Positions 14,072 through 20,621 of a stretch of DNA of 20,621 nt are shown piece by piece. A model generated the notes under the pieces. It searched no databases, was not told where the DNA came from, and worked only from the letters and a program-made list of their open reading frames with translations. The position numbers and the translations under genes were made by a program. The DNA is from CAYRLW01 sp964425215 (GTDB lineage Bacteria > Spirochaetota > Spirochaetia > Treponematales > Breznakiellaceae). Each line of letters opens with the position of its first letter. Positions within the stretch are counted from its first letter, which is position 1. The DNA lies in contig CAYRLW010000055.1 in assembly GCA_964425215.1 (NCBI GenBank), positions 1-20,621 on the forward strand, in the 5' to 3' direction.

Positions 14072-14281
14072 CTATCGTCGGTGCAACAACCCCGTCGCCA
14101 CGGGATGCCGGCGGGCGACGTTGGTCGAAACCCAGACCAGGGCCGCCGTCGACACGAGTATGCTGGATACAAGTCCGCCAACCGCCAGCAGCCCGCCATT
14201 GGACAGTTTAATGCGCGACGCGATGCGGACCTTGCCCGCTCGAACGATCAGGGCGGCGCTGTTGGATTGCGTTTCACTCAT
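14072..14281 (-). CDS. Small single-pass membrane protein (69 aa)
   Basis: The product begins MSETQSNSAALIVRAGKVRI, has basic residues and then one long hydrophobic helix (about residues 29-50, GGLLAVGGLVSSILVSTAAL) and a short basic tail. It fits an inner-membrane protein; no family function is known to me. GGAGAA lies 3 nt before ATG 14281, and a GGAAC-N15-CGTT element just upstream on the same strand points to the general stress sigma factor. It ends facing the terminator of the small gene at 13918, which may serve both directions. Confidence 0.7.
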   Translation of the reverse strand: MSETQSNSAALIVRAGKVRIASRIKLSNGGLLAVGGLVSSILVSTAALVWVSTNVARRHPVATGLLHRR

Positions 14282-14306
14282 GCGATTCTCCTATCCGGTA
14301 ACCCAA

Positions 14307-14330
14307 AACGGCCTTCGCTAGCTTCGTTCC
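14307..14330 (-). promoter_or_regulatory. Candidate EcfG/SigT-type promoter (minus strand)
   Basis: On the minus strand, GGAAC (14330-14326), 15 nt, then CGTT (14310-14307), an exact match to both boxes of the general stress consensus with a spacer one shorter than usual. It ends 26 nt before ATG 14281. Confidence 0.55.
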
Positions 14331-14365
14331 GTCCGACCATCCTCGGCCCTGCGGGCGTGGCTGGA

Positions 14366-14566
14366 TCAGGGATGAGTGGGATCGGCGCGGTTACGGTTCA
14401 CCGCATCTGCAATATCATCAAGATCGCCGTTGATTTCGAACGTCTCACCTGATGTGAGCGTCAAGAAGGTTCGGTCCATGCCCAGCGTTGCGAGCTTGAT
14501 TACATGCTCAGGGCAGATCCAGACCTTACCGCCATCCTTCGATACGATTGCTATAAGCTTGGCCAT
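14366..14566 (-). CDS. Small FlbD-like hypothetical protein (66 aa)
   Basis: The product reads MAKLIAIVSKDGGKVWICPE followed by HVIKL, TFLTLTSGETFEING and a closing helix DDIADAVNR. The order of strands, the TLTSGE turn and the final helix resemble the small FlbD family, in which a target residue is displayed before a T-x-T-x-G turn. Similarity is short and from memory, so the name is tentative, and no flagellar genes are nearby. GGAGAAAAGG lies just before ATG 14566, a strong ribosome site. It follows the isochorismatase remnant on the same strand, so it may once have been the last gene of a hemerythrin-led operon. Confidence 0.6.
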   Translation of the reverse strand: MAKLIAIVSKDGGKVWICPEHVIKLATLGMDRTFLTLTSGETFEINGDLDDIADAVNRNRADPTHP

Positions 14567-14642
14567 GCCTTTTCTCCGTGAGTGACGAAGTGTGCGCGAG
14601 GGAGGAGCACGCCGGACGTCGGGAGATGGAGGCTTCCCGCGC

Positions 14643-14890
14643 TCCGCTACGACAGGCCCGCTCGACGATCTGCCGGCGGTCTTCAGACCATCGCCCGAAG
14701 TTGTTATTGAGATAGATAATTGGCGCGCCGCAGCGACGGACGGTTGCGCGAAGATCGCGCATGACAAGGCTCGCGGCTGCCGCCTGATCCAGGATTCGCG
14801 CGGCGCCCTCGAATTCCAGGTCATTGATCGTGTCTTTGATCAGCAGGCGGGGCGGTCTCCCGCAGAGTGTCCGCAGCCGGTAAGCGACAT
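14643..14890 (-). pseudogene. Remnant of an isochorismatase-family cysteine hydrolase (frameshift, truncation)
   Basis: On the minus strand ATG 14890 opens MSLTGCGHSAGDRPA and then runs into a stop. Shifting one base at about 14845 continues with LLIKDTINDLEFEGAARIL, then VRRCGAPIIYLNNNFGRW and RRQIVERACRSG. This is the N-terminal half of the isochorismatase-like hydrolases: RPALLLID-x-INDLEFEG carries the first catalytic Asp, and P-x-IY-x-N-x-NFG-x-W the next strand. The match fades at about 14643. The catalytic Lys and Cys regions of the C-terminal half are absent. The piece starts 7 nt after the hemerythrin stop, so it was probably its operon partner. A one-base deletion plus loss of the 3' half explains what is seen. 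Confidence 0.7.
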
Positions 14891-14897
14891 GCGGGGG

Positions 14898-15425
14898 TCA
14901 TGCGCCGACGTAGCGATCGAATTCCTGAAGGTAGCGGATCTTCAATCGGTCCTGGTCCTCGGCATGGGCCTTGAGCTGGAGAAACCACCCATGCTCTTCC
15001 TCATACATATGGGTCAGGACGGCGCCCTCGATATGCTCCCACTTGTCGAGCCATGCCTCCGCCTCCGGGGCAATGGTCTCAAGTTCGGCCATCTGCATCT
15101 TGGCGGCCGTCTGCTCGCTATAGGCCAGGCCGGCCTGGCCCTTGTGGCCATGTCGGGCCATGGCCGGATAAAGAACCAGTTCCTCCGCGAGGCTGTGACC
15201 ATTGAGGACAAGGGCCAGGGCGTCGCGCGCCGCCAGACGCTCCGCGCCCGAGGCTGCCTCTCGACCGGCCTGGAACGCCGCCCTGATCGCTTCATGATGA
15301 TCCAGGGCCGTAGACAGCCAGTCCCCGGCCACCGCGGCCTCACGCGCCGCCGCCGTGGCTTCCGCCCTCTTTTGCGCCGAGGGCGCAGGCGTGATGGCGG
15401 CGATGGCCCTGTCGATGACGGACAT
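14898..15425 (-). CDS. Hemerythrin (HHE) domain protein
   Basis: A 175-aa four-helix-bundle protein of the HHE cation-binding family, which usually holds a diiron centre for oxygen, NO or iron-redox sensing or handling. Metal-ligand motifs are in place: LDHHEAIR (H43, H44, E45), LNGHSLAEELVLYP (H77, E81) and LTHMYEEEHGWF (H139, E143). There is no signal peptide or DNA-binding domain, so it is a cytoplasmic single-domain protein. GGGAGAAG precedes ATG 15425. The long plus-strand frame across this gene is a shadow. Downstream on the same strand come the isochorismatase remnant and the FlbD-like gene. Confidence 0.88.
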   Translation of the reverse strand: MSVIDRAIAAITPAPSAQKRAEATAAAREAAVAGDWLSTALDHHEAIRAAFQAGREAASGAERLAARDALALVLNGHSLAEELVLYPAMARHGHKGQAGLAYSEQTAAKMQMAELETIAPEAEAWLDKWEHIEGAVLTHMYEEEHGWFLQLKAHAEDQDRLKIRYLQEFDRYVGA

Positions 15426-15518
15426 GTCGTTCTTCTCCCTGGGGTTCAGACAGGCCTAACGATCCGCGAACAGGCCGGTCGGCTGAGACCGGAAGCCGAC
15501 ACAGCGGGGAACTCGCCG

Positions 15519-16445
15519 TCAGACGGTGACCACGGCGCCGACGGCGGCGATGCGTTCAACCTCAGCGTAGGCGGGCCGGGCGAGGCTGGCCCCGAAGACG
15601 TCAGGATCAATCTCTTCATAGGCCAGATGCGCCCCGCGCCGGCGCGCCAGGGTCGTAAGGGCGGCGCGCACAAGATCTTCGCCGGCCACGACCGGGGCGC
15701 CGGTGTAGAGCAGGAGACGTCCGCCGGGCGCCAGGCGGGAAAGGGCTTCACCCGCCCAGTCGAGGGCGACCTCCGCCCCGAACTGACCGCCGCCGTCGCG
15801 GTACAGCCGCCCGCCTCGTCCTTCCATGTAGGGCGGGTTGGCCGCAATGAGGTCCCAAACGCCCTCAGGGGGAAAGCCGCCCGGGCGCAGGTCGACCAGG
15901 AAACCGGCGTGCCGGGCGTTGAGACGGGAGAGGCGAAGGGCCTGGGGATTGATGTCGGTGGCGACGACAGGGGCTTGCGGATTGAGAGCGGCGATCGCGA
16001 GCGCTCCCGCCCCGGCGCCGACCCCGATCTCGAGGGCCTTTCGCCATTCGGTGCCGGACACGGCCTGGCGCAGGAAACGGACGTAGCGATAGCTGTCGGG
16101 GCCCAGAAAGACAGCCTGGTCGTCTGCGGAAGAGGCGGAATGCAGGTGAAGGCGTCCGTCCAGCCGGCTCACGCGAAGCCCGGCGCGCCAGCCGTGGGCG
16201 TCTTCCCTGAGGGCGTCGGCCTCCGCCAAGACGTCGAGGAGCCACGCGGGCGCGATTTCGGGATCGAAGGCGCGCCCCCAGCCGAGGATGTCCCGAAGGA
16301 CGTCCGCCCCTCCCGCTCGTTGTCGTCGCGCGACCAGACCATGGGTAGCGGGGGTGGGGGAGATGAAGTCGTATCCGACGGCGTCCAGGCGAGAAAGAAG
16401 ATCAAGCAGGGCGAGGTCGGCGGGGGTGAAGGCCTGCGCCGTCAC
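15519..16445 (-). CDS. Class I SAM-dependent methyltransferase, PrmC-like (N-methylating NPPY type)
   Basis: A 308-aa methyltransferase. The SAM-binding motif LEIGVGAGAGALAIAAL lies at residues 138-154, the acidic post-motif VVATDINPQAL at 160-170, and the catalytic NPPY at 203-206 (LIAANPPYMEGRGG). NPPY is the hallmark of enzymes that methylate an amide or ring nitrogen on protein, RNA or DNA. The N-terminal 130 residues are specific to this protein, with no recognised recognition domain. I place the start at GTG 16445, which overlaps the TGA of the gene upstream (GTGA), giving translational coupling; the longer frame to 16556 would run inside that gene. The substrate is unknown. A functional link to the upstream diiron protein is suggested by the overlap. 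Confidence 0.82.
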   Translation of the reverse strand: MTAQAFTPADLALLDLLSRLDAVGYDFISPTPATHGLVARRQRAGGADVLRDILGWGRAFDPEIAPAWLLDVLAEADALREDAHGWRAGLRVSRLDGRLHLHSASSADDQAVFLGPDSYRYVRFLRQAVSGTEWRKALEIGVGAGAGALAIAALNPQAPVVATDINPQALRLSRLNARHAGFLVDLRPGGFPPEGVWDLIAANPPYMEGRGGRLYRDGGGQFGAEVALDWAGEALSRLAPGGRLLLYTGAPVVAGEDLVRAALTTLARRRGAHLAYEEIDPDVFGASLARPAYAEVERIAAVGAVVTV

Positions 16446-17356
16446 GCGGAGCGACGCAGGGGCGCTGCGCCCCAGAGATGGGCCCGATAGGCGTCGAAAC
16501 AGCGGGCTCCGGCCATCAGCCGCATGATCGCGCCTTCGGCCAGGGCGCGGACGCACTCGGGCCGCTCCGCTGCGAGCGGACGGAGCACCTCCTCGTTCCA
16601 GGCTTCGGAATGAGCGATGTCCAGGGTGGCGTGAAGGGCGAAGTATTTGCGCTCCACGCCCACGCCGAGCCTTTTCAGCCCTTCGGCTACATGGGCGGCT
16701 CTCCAGGGCGCTGTGAGCTCGACCGCCCCCAGGGCCCCGAGAGCGTGATAGGCGTAGCGTCTCTGGGTGGAGAAGGCGACGAGCGTATTGCCGAGCGCGA
16801 GGGACGGCCAGACCGTGTCATCAATTCTGGGATTCAGGTCGAGCGCCTCTGCGAGACGGTCCAGCATGGGGCCGTGCATGCCCGCTGCCGATCCGCGGCC
16901 CATTTCGTCCCAGTAGTTGCGCGCCAGCTCGAGCTTTGGACGGGCCGGCATCTTGACCTGGGCCATAGCCACGAGATCCTCGAACCCGGCTTCACCGGCC
17001 ACCTCCTGGAGCAGGAACCAGCGCATCTCCTCCATCGACGCCGTCTCGGCCAGCCAGGGAAAAAGCGGATCCGACTCGCCGGGGCCGGATCCCTTGAGCG
17101 CCTCGAACCAGGCGACAAAGGCGTCGGCGGTGGAAGGGAGGTCGGCGAGCCAGGGCGCGGCCTCGGCCCGGACGCGTTCGATGAACTCGCCCTCGACCAG
17201 CATCATCTCCGCGTCGTGGCGGAGATCGTCGCGCCATGCAGGACGCGGCGTGACCGGGGCGAGGCGACGGTGGTTCCAGTGCGCCAATCGACGATGAAAA
17301 CCCGCCGGGTCGGAGGGTTCGGGGGCGGGGAGCGGGGACGGGCCCTCTGGCGACAT
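16442..17356 (-). CDS. Heme-oxygenase-like diiron family protein (iron-containing redox enzyme)
   Basis: A 304-aa mostly helical protein of the heme-oxygenase-like diiron oxidase/oxygenase superfamily. Likely metal ligands are spread over the helices: E118 (LLQEVAGE), E151 and H161 (NYWDEMGRGSAAGMHG), and the cluster H242, D246, H249 (YFALHATLDIAHSEAW). Members oxidise small organic substrates, often amino or fatty acids; which one this acts on cannot be told. ATG 17356 is preferred over ATG 17386 because AGGAGCC lies upstream of it. The N-terminal 35 residues are Pro-rich and probably disordered. Its TGA overlaps the GTG of the methyltransferase. It is divergent from the small gene at 17516. 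Confidence 0.8.
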   Translation of the reverse strand: MSPEGPSPLPAPEPSDPAGFHRRLAHWNHRRLAPVTPRPAWRDDLRHDAEMMLVEGEFIERVRAEAAPWLADLPSTADAFVAWFEALKGSGPGESDPLFPWLAETASMEEMRWFLLQEVAGEAGFEDLVAMAQVKMPARPKLELARNYWDEMGRGSAAGMHGPMLDRLAEALDLNPRIDDTVWPSLALGNTLVAFSTQRRYAYHALGALGAVELTAPWRAAHVAEGLKRLGVGVERKYFALHATLDIAHSEAWNEEVLRPLAAERPECVRALAEGAIMRLMAGARCFDAYRAHLWGAAPLRRSA

Positions 17357-17464
17357 GAAAGGCTCCTGTGGTTTGGGGACTGCCATACGCCTTGCGCCGA
17401 CTCAGGGTTCCCGAAGGGGCGCGAGGCCGCGAAATCCCTGTCTCCGTGTCGGGTTTCAGACAGT

Positions 17465-17489
17465 GGAACTGCGTCCGTGACAGTCGGTT
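17465..17489 (+). promoter_or_regulatory. Candidate EcfG/SigT-type promoter upstream of the small gene and cphA
   Basis: GGAAC at 17465-17469, 16 nt, then GGTT at 17486-17489: standard spacing and both boxes near consensus. It ends 26 nt before ATG 17516 and could drive the small gene with cphA-cphB. Confidence 0.6.
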
Positions 17490-17515
17490 CACCCAGTCCT
17501 TCAGGGAGGCGCCGA

Positions 17516-17707
17516 ATGAAACAGGCTGAATTTCGATGGACGATCAACCAGGTCGAGGAGACCTGGATCTGGGCCGTGACGGACCCGGGAGACGGGGCGG
17601 CCCTGGTCAGCGGCCAGGCCCCGTCACGCGCCATGGCCGCCGCCATGGTGGTTCGCGCCCTGGTGCGCGGATTGACCGAGCAAGCGCCTCGCGAGTTGGC
17701 GGCCTGA
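17516..17707 (+). CDS. Small hypothetical protein (63 aa) ahead of cphA
   Basis: ATG 17516 has a strong ribosome site (GGGAGG at 17504-17509) and a well-formed stress-type promoter. The product starts MKQAEFRWTINQVEETWIWA, with aromatic beta strands followed by an Ala-rich helix (SRAMAAAMVVRALVRGL). No family is recognised. The stop at 17707 is 38 nt before the proposed cphA start, so it is likely co-transcribed with cphA. A role in cyanophycin handling is possible by position only. Confidence 0.72.
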   Translation: MKQAEFRWTINQVEETWIWAVTDPGDGAALVSGQAPSRAMAAAMVVRALVRGLTEQAPRELAA

Positions 17708-17745
17708 ACATGAGGATGACGCCGACGGCGACCGGAGAGCGGGCG

Positions 17746-20493
17746 ATGCAGGTTCTTGAGCGGAGCCTCTACCGCGGCCCTCATCTGTACAGCGCAAGGC
17801 CCATGGCGCGGATCCGCCTGGATCTGGGGCGGATGGAGGACTGGCCGACCGATCGGCTGGGCGACTTCACGACCCGCCTGCTGGAGGCGCTTCCGGGTCT
17901 CCACCGGCACGGATGCTGTTACGGCGAGCCGGGCGGATTTGTCCGCCGCCTGGGCGACGGGACCTGGTTCGGCCACGTCGTCGAGCACGTCGCGCTTGAA
18001 CTGCAGACCCGCGCAGGAACCCCTGTCACCCGGGGCAAGACACGTTCAGTTCGCGGCCAGACGGGTGTCTACGACATCAACTTCACCTATCGCGACGAGA
18101 CCACGGCCCTCCTGGCCGGGCGGCTGGCCCTGCAGATCTGCAACGCCTTGCTGCCGGAGGCCCTCGCCGGCGTCGGGGGTCTGGACCGGATCTGCGCGGA
18201 CAGCCTGGATCCGCGCCTGGCGGACGCCGTCCAGGCTGACGAGGCGGCGGGCATTCTCCGTGACGCGGTCCGACGGACGGCGTTGGGCCCCTCGACCCAG
18301 GCCCTGGTCGACGCCGCGCGACGCCGGGGGATTCCTGTGGAGCGCCTTAACACAGGGAGCCTTCTGCGCCTGGGGTGGGGCGCCCGGCAAAGACGCCTGC
18401 GCGCCAGCGTGACGGACCGCACGGGGCTGATTGCGGCCGAACTGGCGGGCGACAAGGCCCAGGCCAAGGCCCTGCTCGACGCGGTTGGCTGTCCGACGGC
18501 GCGCGGCGAGGTGGTCCGCACCGCTGACGAGGCCGCCGCCGCCGCCGCCCGCCTAGGCGGCAGGGTCGTGGTCAAGCCGCTCGACGGCAACCACGGACGG
18601 GGGGTGACGACAGGCCTGGACACGCTCGAGGCCGTCAGGAAGGCCTTCGCCCTGGCCGCGCCCCACGGACGACGGGTCATCGTCGAGCAGGAGCTTCCGG
18701 GCCGAGACTACCGCGTCCTGGTGGTCGACGGCAGGGTCGTCGCCGTCGCCGAGCGCCGCCCGCCCTGCGTCGAGGGCGACGGGCGCCGGTCGGTGGCCGA
18801 ACTGGTCGAAGAGGTCAACGCCGATCCGCGGCGGGGCGTGGGCCACGAGAACAGCCTGACCCAGATCCGTCTCGACGAGGAGGCGTTGACCCTCCTCGCC
18901 CGCCAGGGGCTGTCGCCCGAGAGCGTCCCCGAGCCCGGCGCCAGGGTCATGCTGCGTACCGCCGCCAACCTCTCGTCGGGCGGGACGGCGACGGACCGAA
19001 CCGACGAGATTCACCCGGCCAACGCCGCCATCGCCCGGCGGGCCGCCCTTGCCCTGGGCCTGGACGTGGCCGGAGTGGATCTTCTGGCGCCAGACATCCG
19101 CCGCTCGGTGCGCGATACGGGCGGGGGGGTGGTCGAGGTCAATGCCGCGCCGGGATTGCGCATGCATCTGGCGCCCTCGGAGGGCGAGGCGCGAGACGTC
19201 GCCCGGCCCGTCGTCGACATGATGTTTCCACGGGGCGTTCCGTCCCGCATTCCCGTCATCGCGGTGACGGGCACCAACGGGAAGTCAACCGTGGGCCGGA
19301 TGATCGCCCATGTGCTGCGAGCGGAAGGTCGGGTCGTCGGTCTGACCAATACCAGCGGCGTCTATGTCGACGGAGAGAGAATCCGAGCGGGCGACGCCAG
19401 CGGCCCTCGCAGCGCCCGGATGGTGCTCAATGATCCTGTTGTGGACGTCGCGGTGCTGGAGTGCGCCCGAGGCGGCATCCTCCGCGAGGGGCTCGCCTTC
19501 GACCGCTGCGACGTCGGCTGCGTCCTCAACGTCCAGCCCGACCACCTGGGGCTCAAGGGGGTGGACACGCTGGAGGACCTGGCGAAGGTCAAGTCGGTGG
19601 TGGTCGAGGCCGTGTCCCGTCGGGGGCTGAGCGTCCTCAACGCCGATGATCCCCTGACCCTGCGCATGGCGCGCCATGCCGGAGGCCGGGTCTGCTGGTT
19701 CTCCATGCGGGGCGGCGCCGAGACGCCGGGCTTCCTGCTGAAGCATGTGGCCGAAGGCGGCGCCGCGGTTCTCTACGACGCCGAAAGCGGGGTTTTGGAA
19801 CTTCACGACCGGGGCGAGCGCCGCCGGCTGGGGCATGCAGCCGACCTGCCTTCAACCCTGGGCGGCGCGGCCGCGTTCAATGTGGCGAATGTCCTGGCGG
19901 CCGCGGCGGCCTGCTACGGCGTGGGCGTGCCGCCGGAGCGGATCGGGCCGGCCCTGGCCAGCTTCACCTCCAGCTATGAACAGAATCCAGGTCGGCTCAA
20001 CATCTGCGATCAACACGGCTTCCGGGTCATCATGGACTATGCCCACAATCCGGACGGCCTTCGGGCGCTCGGCGCCCTCGTGGCCGCGATCCGGCCCGCC
20101 GGCGGGCGGATCATCGCCATGATCAGCATCCCCGGCGACCGGAGGACGCAGGAGATCGTCGCCATGGGCGAGATCAGCGCGGGCTTCTTCGACCATGTCG
20201 TGTTCAGGGAGACTCCCGACAACCGCGGTCGCCCCGCCGGAGAAGTGATCCGCCTTCTCGCCGAAGGCGCGCTGCGCAGCGGAGCGGACGCGTCGCGTTT
20301 CCGCGGCGTGCAGAAGGAGGAGGAGGCGGTGGCGGCATGCCTTGAAGCGGCGCGACCCGGGGACCTGGTCGTCCTGACGCCGACCCGTATCGAAGCCGTG
20401 TGGGAACAGATCCTGGCCTTCCGTCCGACCCTCCCATCCTCGGCCCTGGGCCTGAATGCGCCGGGCGTCATCCTGGAGCCTCCCCATGGGTAA
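17746..20493 (+). CDS. cphA: Cyanophycin synthetase
   Basis: A 915-aa enzyme that builds cyanophycin, an Asp backbone with Arg side chains used as a nitrogen store, at the cost of ATP. It has the three expected parts: an N-terminal domain (about 1-200, starting MQVLERSLYRGPHLYS like known CphA), an ATP-grasp domain (about 210-480, VVVKPLDGNHGRG near 275-286, EVNAAPGLRMH near 465), and a Mur-ligase-like domain (about 500-880) with the P-loop GTNGKST at 509-515, ECARGGILREGLAFDRCDV, NVQPDHLG, and MDYAHNPDG. The first two motif sets drive Asp and Arg addition in separate active sites. ATG 17746 is chosen because GGAGAG lies 6 nt upstream and it gives the family's N-terminus; ATG 17710 is possible. 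The gene overlaps cphB by 8 nt. Confidence 0.94.
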   Translation: MQVLERSLYRGPHLYSARPMARIRLDLGRMEDWPTDRLGDFTTRLLEALPGLHRHGCCYGEPGGFVRRLGDGTWFGHVVEHVALELQTRAGTPVTRGKTRSVRGQTGVYDINFTYRDETTALLAGRLALQICNALLPEALAGVGGLDRICADSLDPRLADAVQADEAAGILRDAVRRTALGPSTQALVDAARRRGIPVERLNTGSLLRLGWGARQRRLRASVTDRTGLIAAELAGDKAQAKALLDAVGCPTARGEVVRTADEAAAAAARLGGRVVVKPLDGNHGRGVTTGLDTLEAVRKAFALAAPHGRRVIVEQELPGRDYRVLVVDGRVVAVAERRPPCVEGDGRRSVAELVEEVNADPRRGVGHENSLTQIRLDEEALTLLARQGLSPESVPEPGARVMLRTAANLSSGGTATDRTDEIHPANAAIARRAALALGLDVAGVDLLAPDIRRSVRDTGGGVVEVNAAPGLRMHLAPSEGEARDVARPVVDMMFPRGVPSRIPVIAVTGTNGKSTVGRMIAHVLRAEGRVVGLTNTSGVYVDGERIRAGDASGPRSARMVLNDPVVDVAVLECARGGILREGLAFDRCDVGCVLNVQPDHLGLKGVDTLEDLAKVKSVVVEAVSRRGLSVLNADDPLTLRMARHAGGRVCWFSMRGGAETPGFLLKHVAEGGAAVLYDAESGVLELHDRGERRRLGHAADLPSTLGGAAAFNVANVLAAAAACYGVGVPPERIGPALASFTSSYEQNPGRLNICDQHGFRVIMDYAHNPDGLRALGALVAAIRPAGGRIIAMISIPGDRRTQEIVAMGEISAGFFDHVVFRETPDNRGRPAGEVIRLLAEGALRSGADASRFRGVQKEEEAVAACLEAARPGDLVVLTPTRIEAVWEQILAFRPTLPSSALGLNAPGVILEPPHG

Positions 20494-20621
20494 GGGTCCC
20501 CTGATCATCATCGGCGGCCATGAGGACAAGACCGGCGAGCGGGTCATCCTCAGCGAGGTGGCCCGCCGTCTCGGCGGGGGCAGGCTGGTGATCGCGACCA
20601 TCGCCTCCCATGAGCCCGAAG
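20486..20621 (+). CDS. cphB: Cyanophycinase, 5' part (runs off the window)
   Basis: The frame from ATG 20486 reads MGKGPLIIIGGHEDKTGERV and continues VARRLGGGRLVIATIASHEP to the window edge. This is the typical N-terminus of cyanophycinase, a serine exopeptidase that cuts cyanophycin into beta-Asp-Arg dipeptides. Only 45 residues are visible, so the catalytic Ser region lies outside. It starts inside the last codons of cphA (the two overlap at 20486-20493), so synthesis and breakdown enzymes are translationally coupled in one operon. Confidence 0.85.
   Translation, partial: MGKGPLIIIGGHEDKTGERVILSEVARRLGGGRLVIATIASHEPE

Noticed and set aside
12886..15425. A Bub-type (bacterial ubiquitination) operon around the ubiquitin-like gene
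   Set aside because: No E1, E2, E3 or JAMM/DUB-like protein is present. The neighbours are small hypothetical proteins, a hemerythrin and galE.
14592..16490. Plus-strand open frame of 632 aa
   Set aside because: It covers the hemerythrin, the methyltransferase and the hydrolase remnant in antisense, and its sequence is low-complexity Gly/Arg/Asp-rich with no motif.
17386..17411. Minus-strand GGAAC-N17-CGTA before the diiron gene
   Set aside because: The -35 is perfect but the -10 lacks the second T, so it was not listed as a promoter. It stays a weak possibility given its 30-nt distance to the start.

Overview
The window reads as chromosomal DNA of a high-GC alphaproteobacterium, most likely Caulobacteraceae (Brevundimonas-like). 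This is inference from GC-rich codon use, the gene families present, and several GGAAC-N15..17-(C/G)GTT sites that match the alphaproteobacterial general-stress sigma factor (EcfG/SigT) consensus. No rRNA or complete tRNA gene and no CRISPR array was seen.

Region 1 (1-3.5 kb) looks like the edge of an integrated element. It holds the tail of an upstream gene, inverted and direct repeats that could be integrase arm sites, a complete tyrosine recombinase with an N-terminal DUF4102-type domain, and a tRNA-Lys-like 3' half just after its stop. Small genes and a decayed general-stress-protein remnant follow. Region 2 (3.5-7.5 kb) has two Crp/Fnr-type regulators, one of which appears to start at CTG, a small stress-promoter gene, an unrecognised 167-aa protein and a type II NADH dehydrogenase. 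Region 3 (7.8-12.7 kb, minus strand) is a compact cluster: galE, a GH1-like glycosidase, and a glycosyltransferase fused to UDP-galactopyranose mutase. Together they suggest a supply of UDP-galactofuranose for a surface or exported glycan.

Region 4 (12.9-15.4 kb) holds small genes, several behind good EcfG-type sites. Its standout is at 13421-13813: a signal peptide, then an almost full ubiquitin fold (55 of the first 72 residues identical to eukaryotic ubiquitin by my hand alignment, all seven lysines kept), then an IPTL-CTERM-like sorting tail (IPTMSEW, membrane helix, Arg cluster) in place of the C-terminal Gly-Gly. No E1, E2, E3 or deubiquitinase gene lies in the window. A hemerythrin-domain protein and a frameshifted isochorismatase-family remnant are nearby.

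Region 5 (15.5-20.6 kb) holds a translationally coupled heme-oxygenase-like diiron protein and a class I methyltransferase on the minus strand. Divergent from them is a small gene behind the best plus-strand EcfG-type site, then cyanophycin synthetase (cphA) and the start of cyanophycinase (cphB), which runs off the window. The themes are stress response, oxygen/redox handling, nitrogen storage and envelope glycan, with the exported ubiquitin-like protein as the unexplained element.
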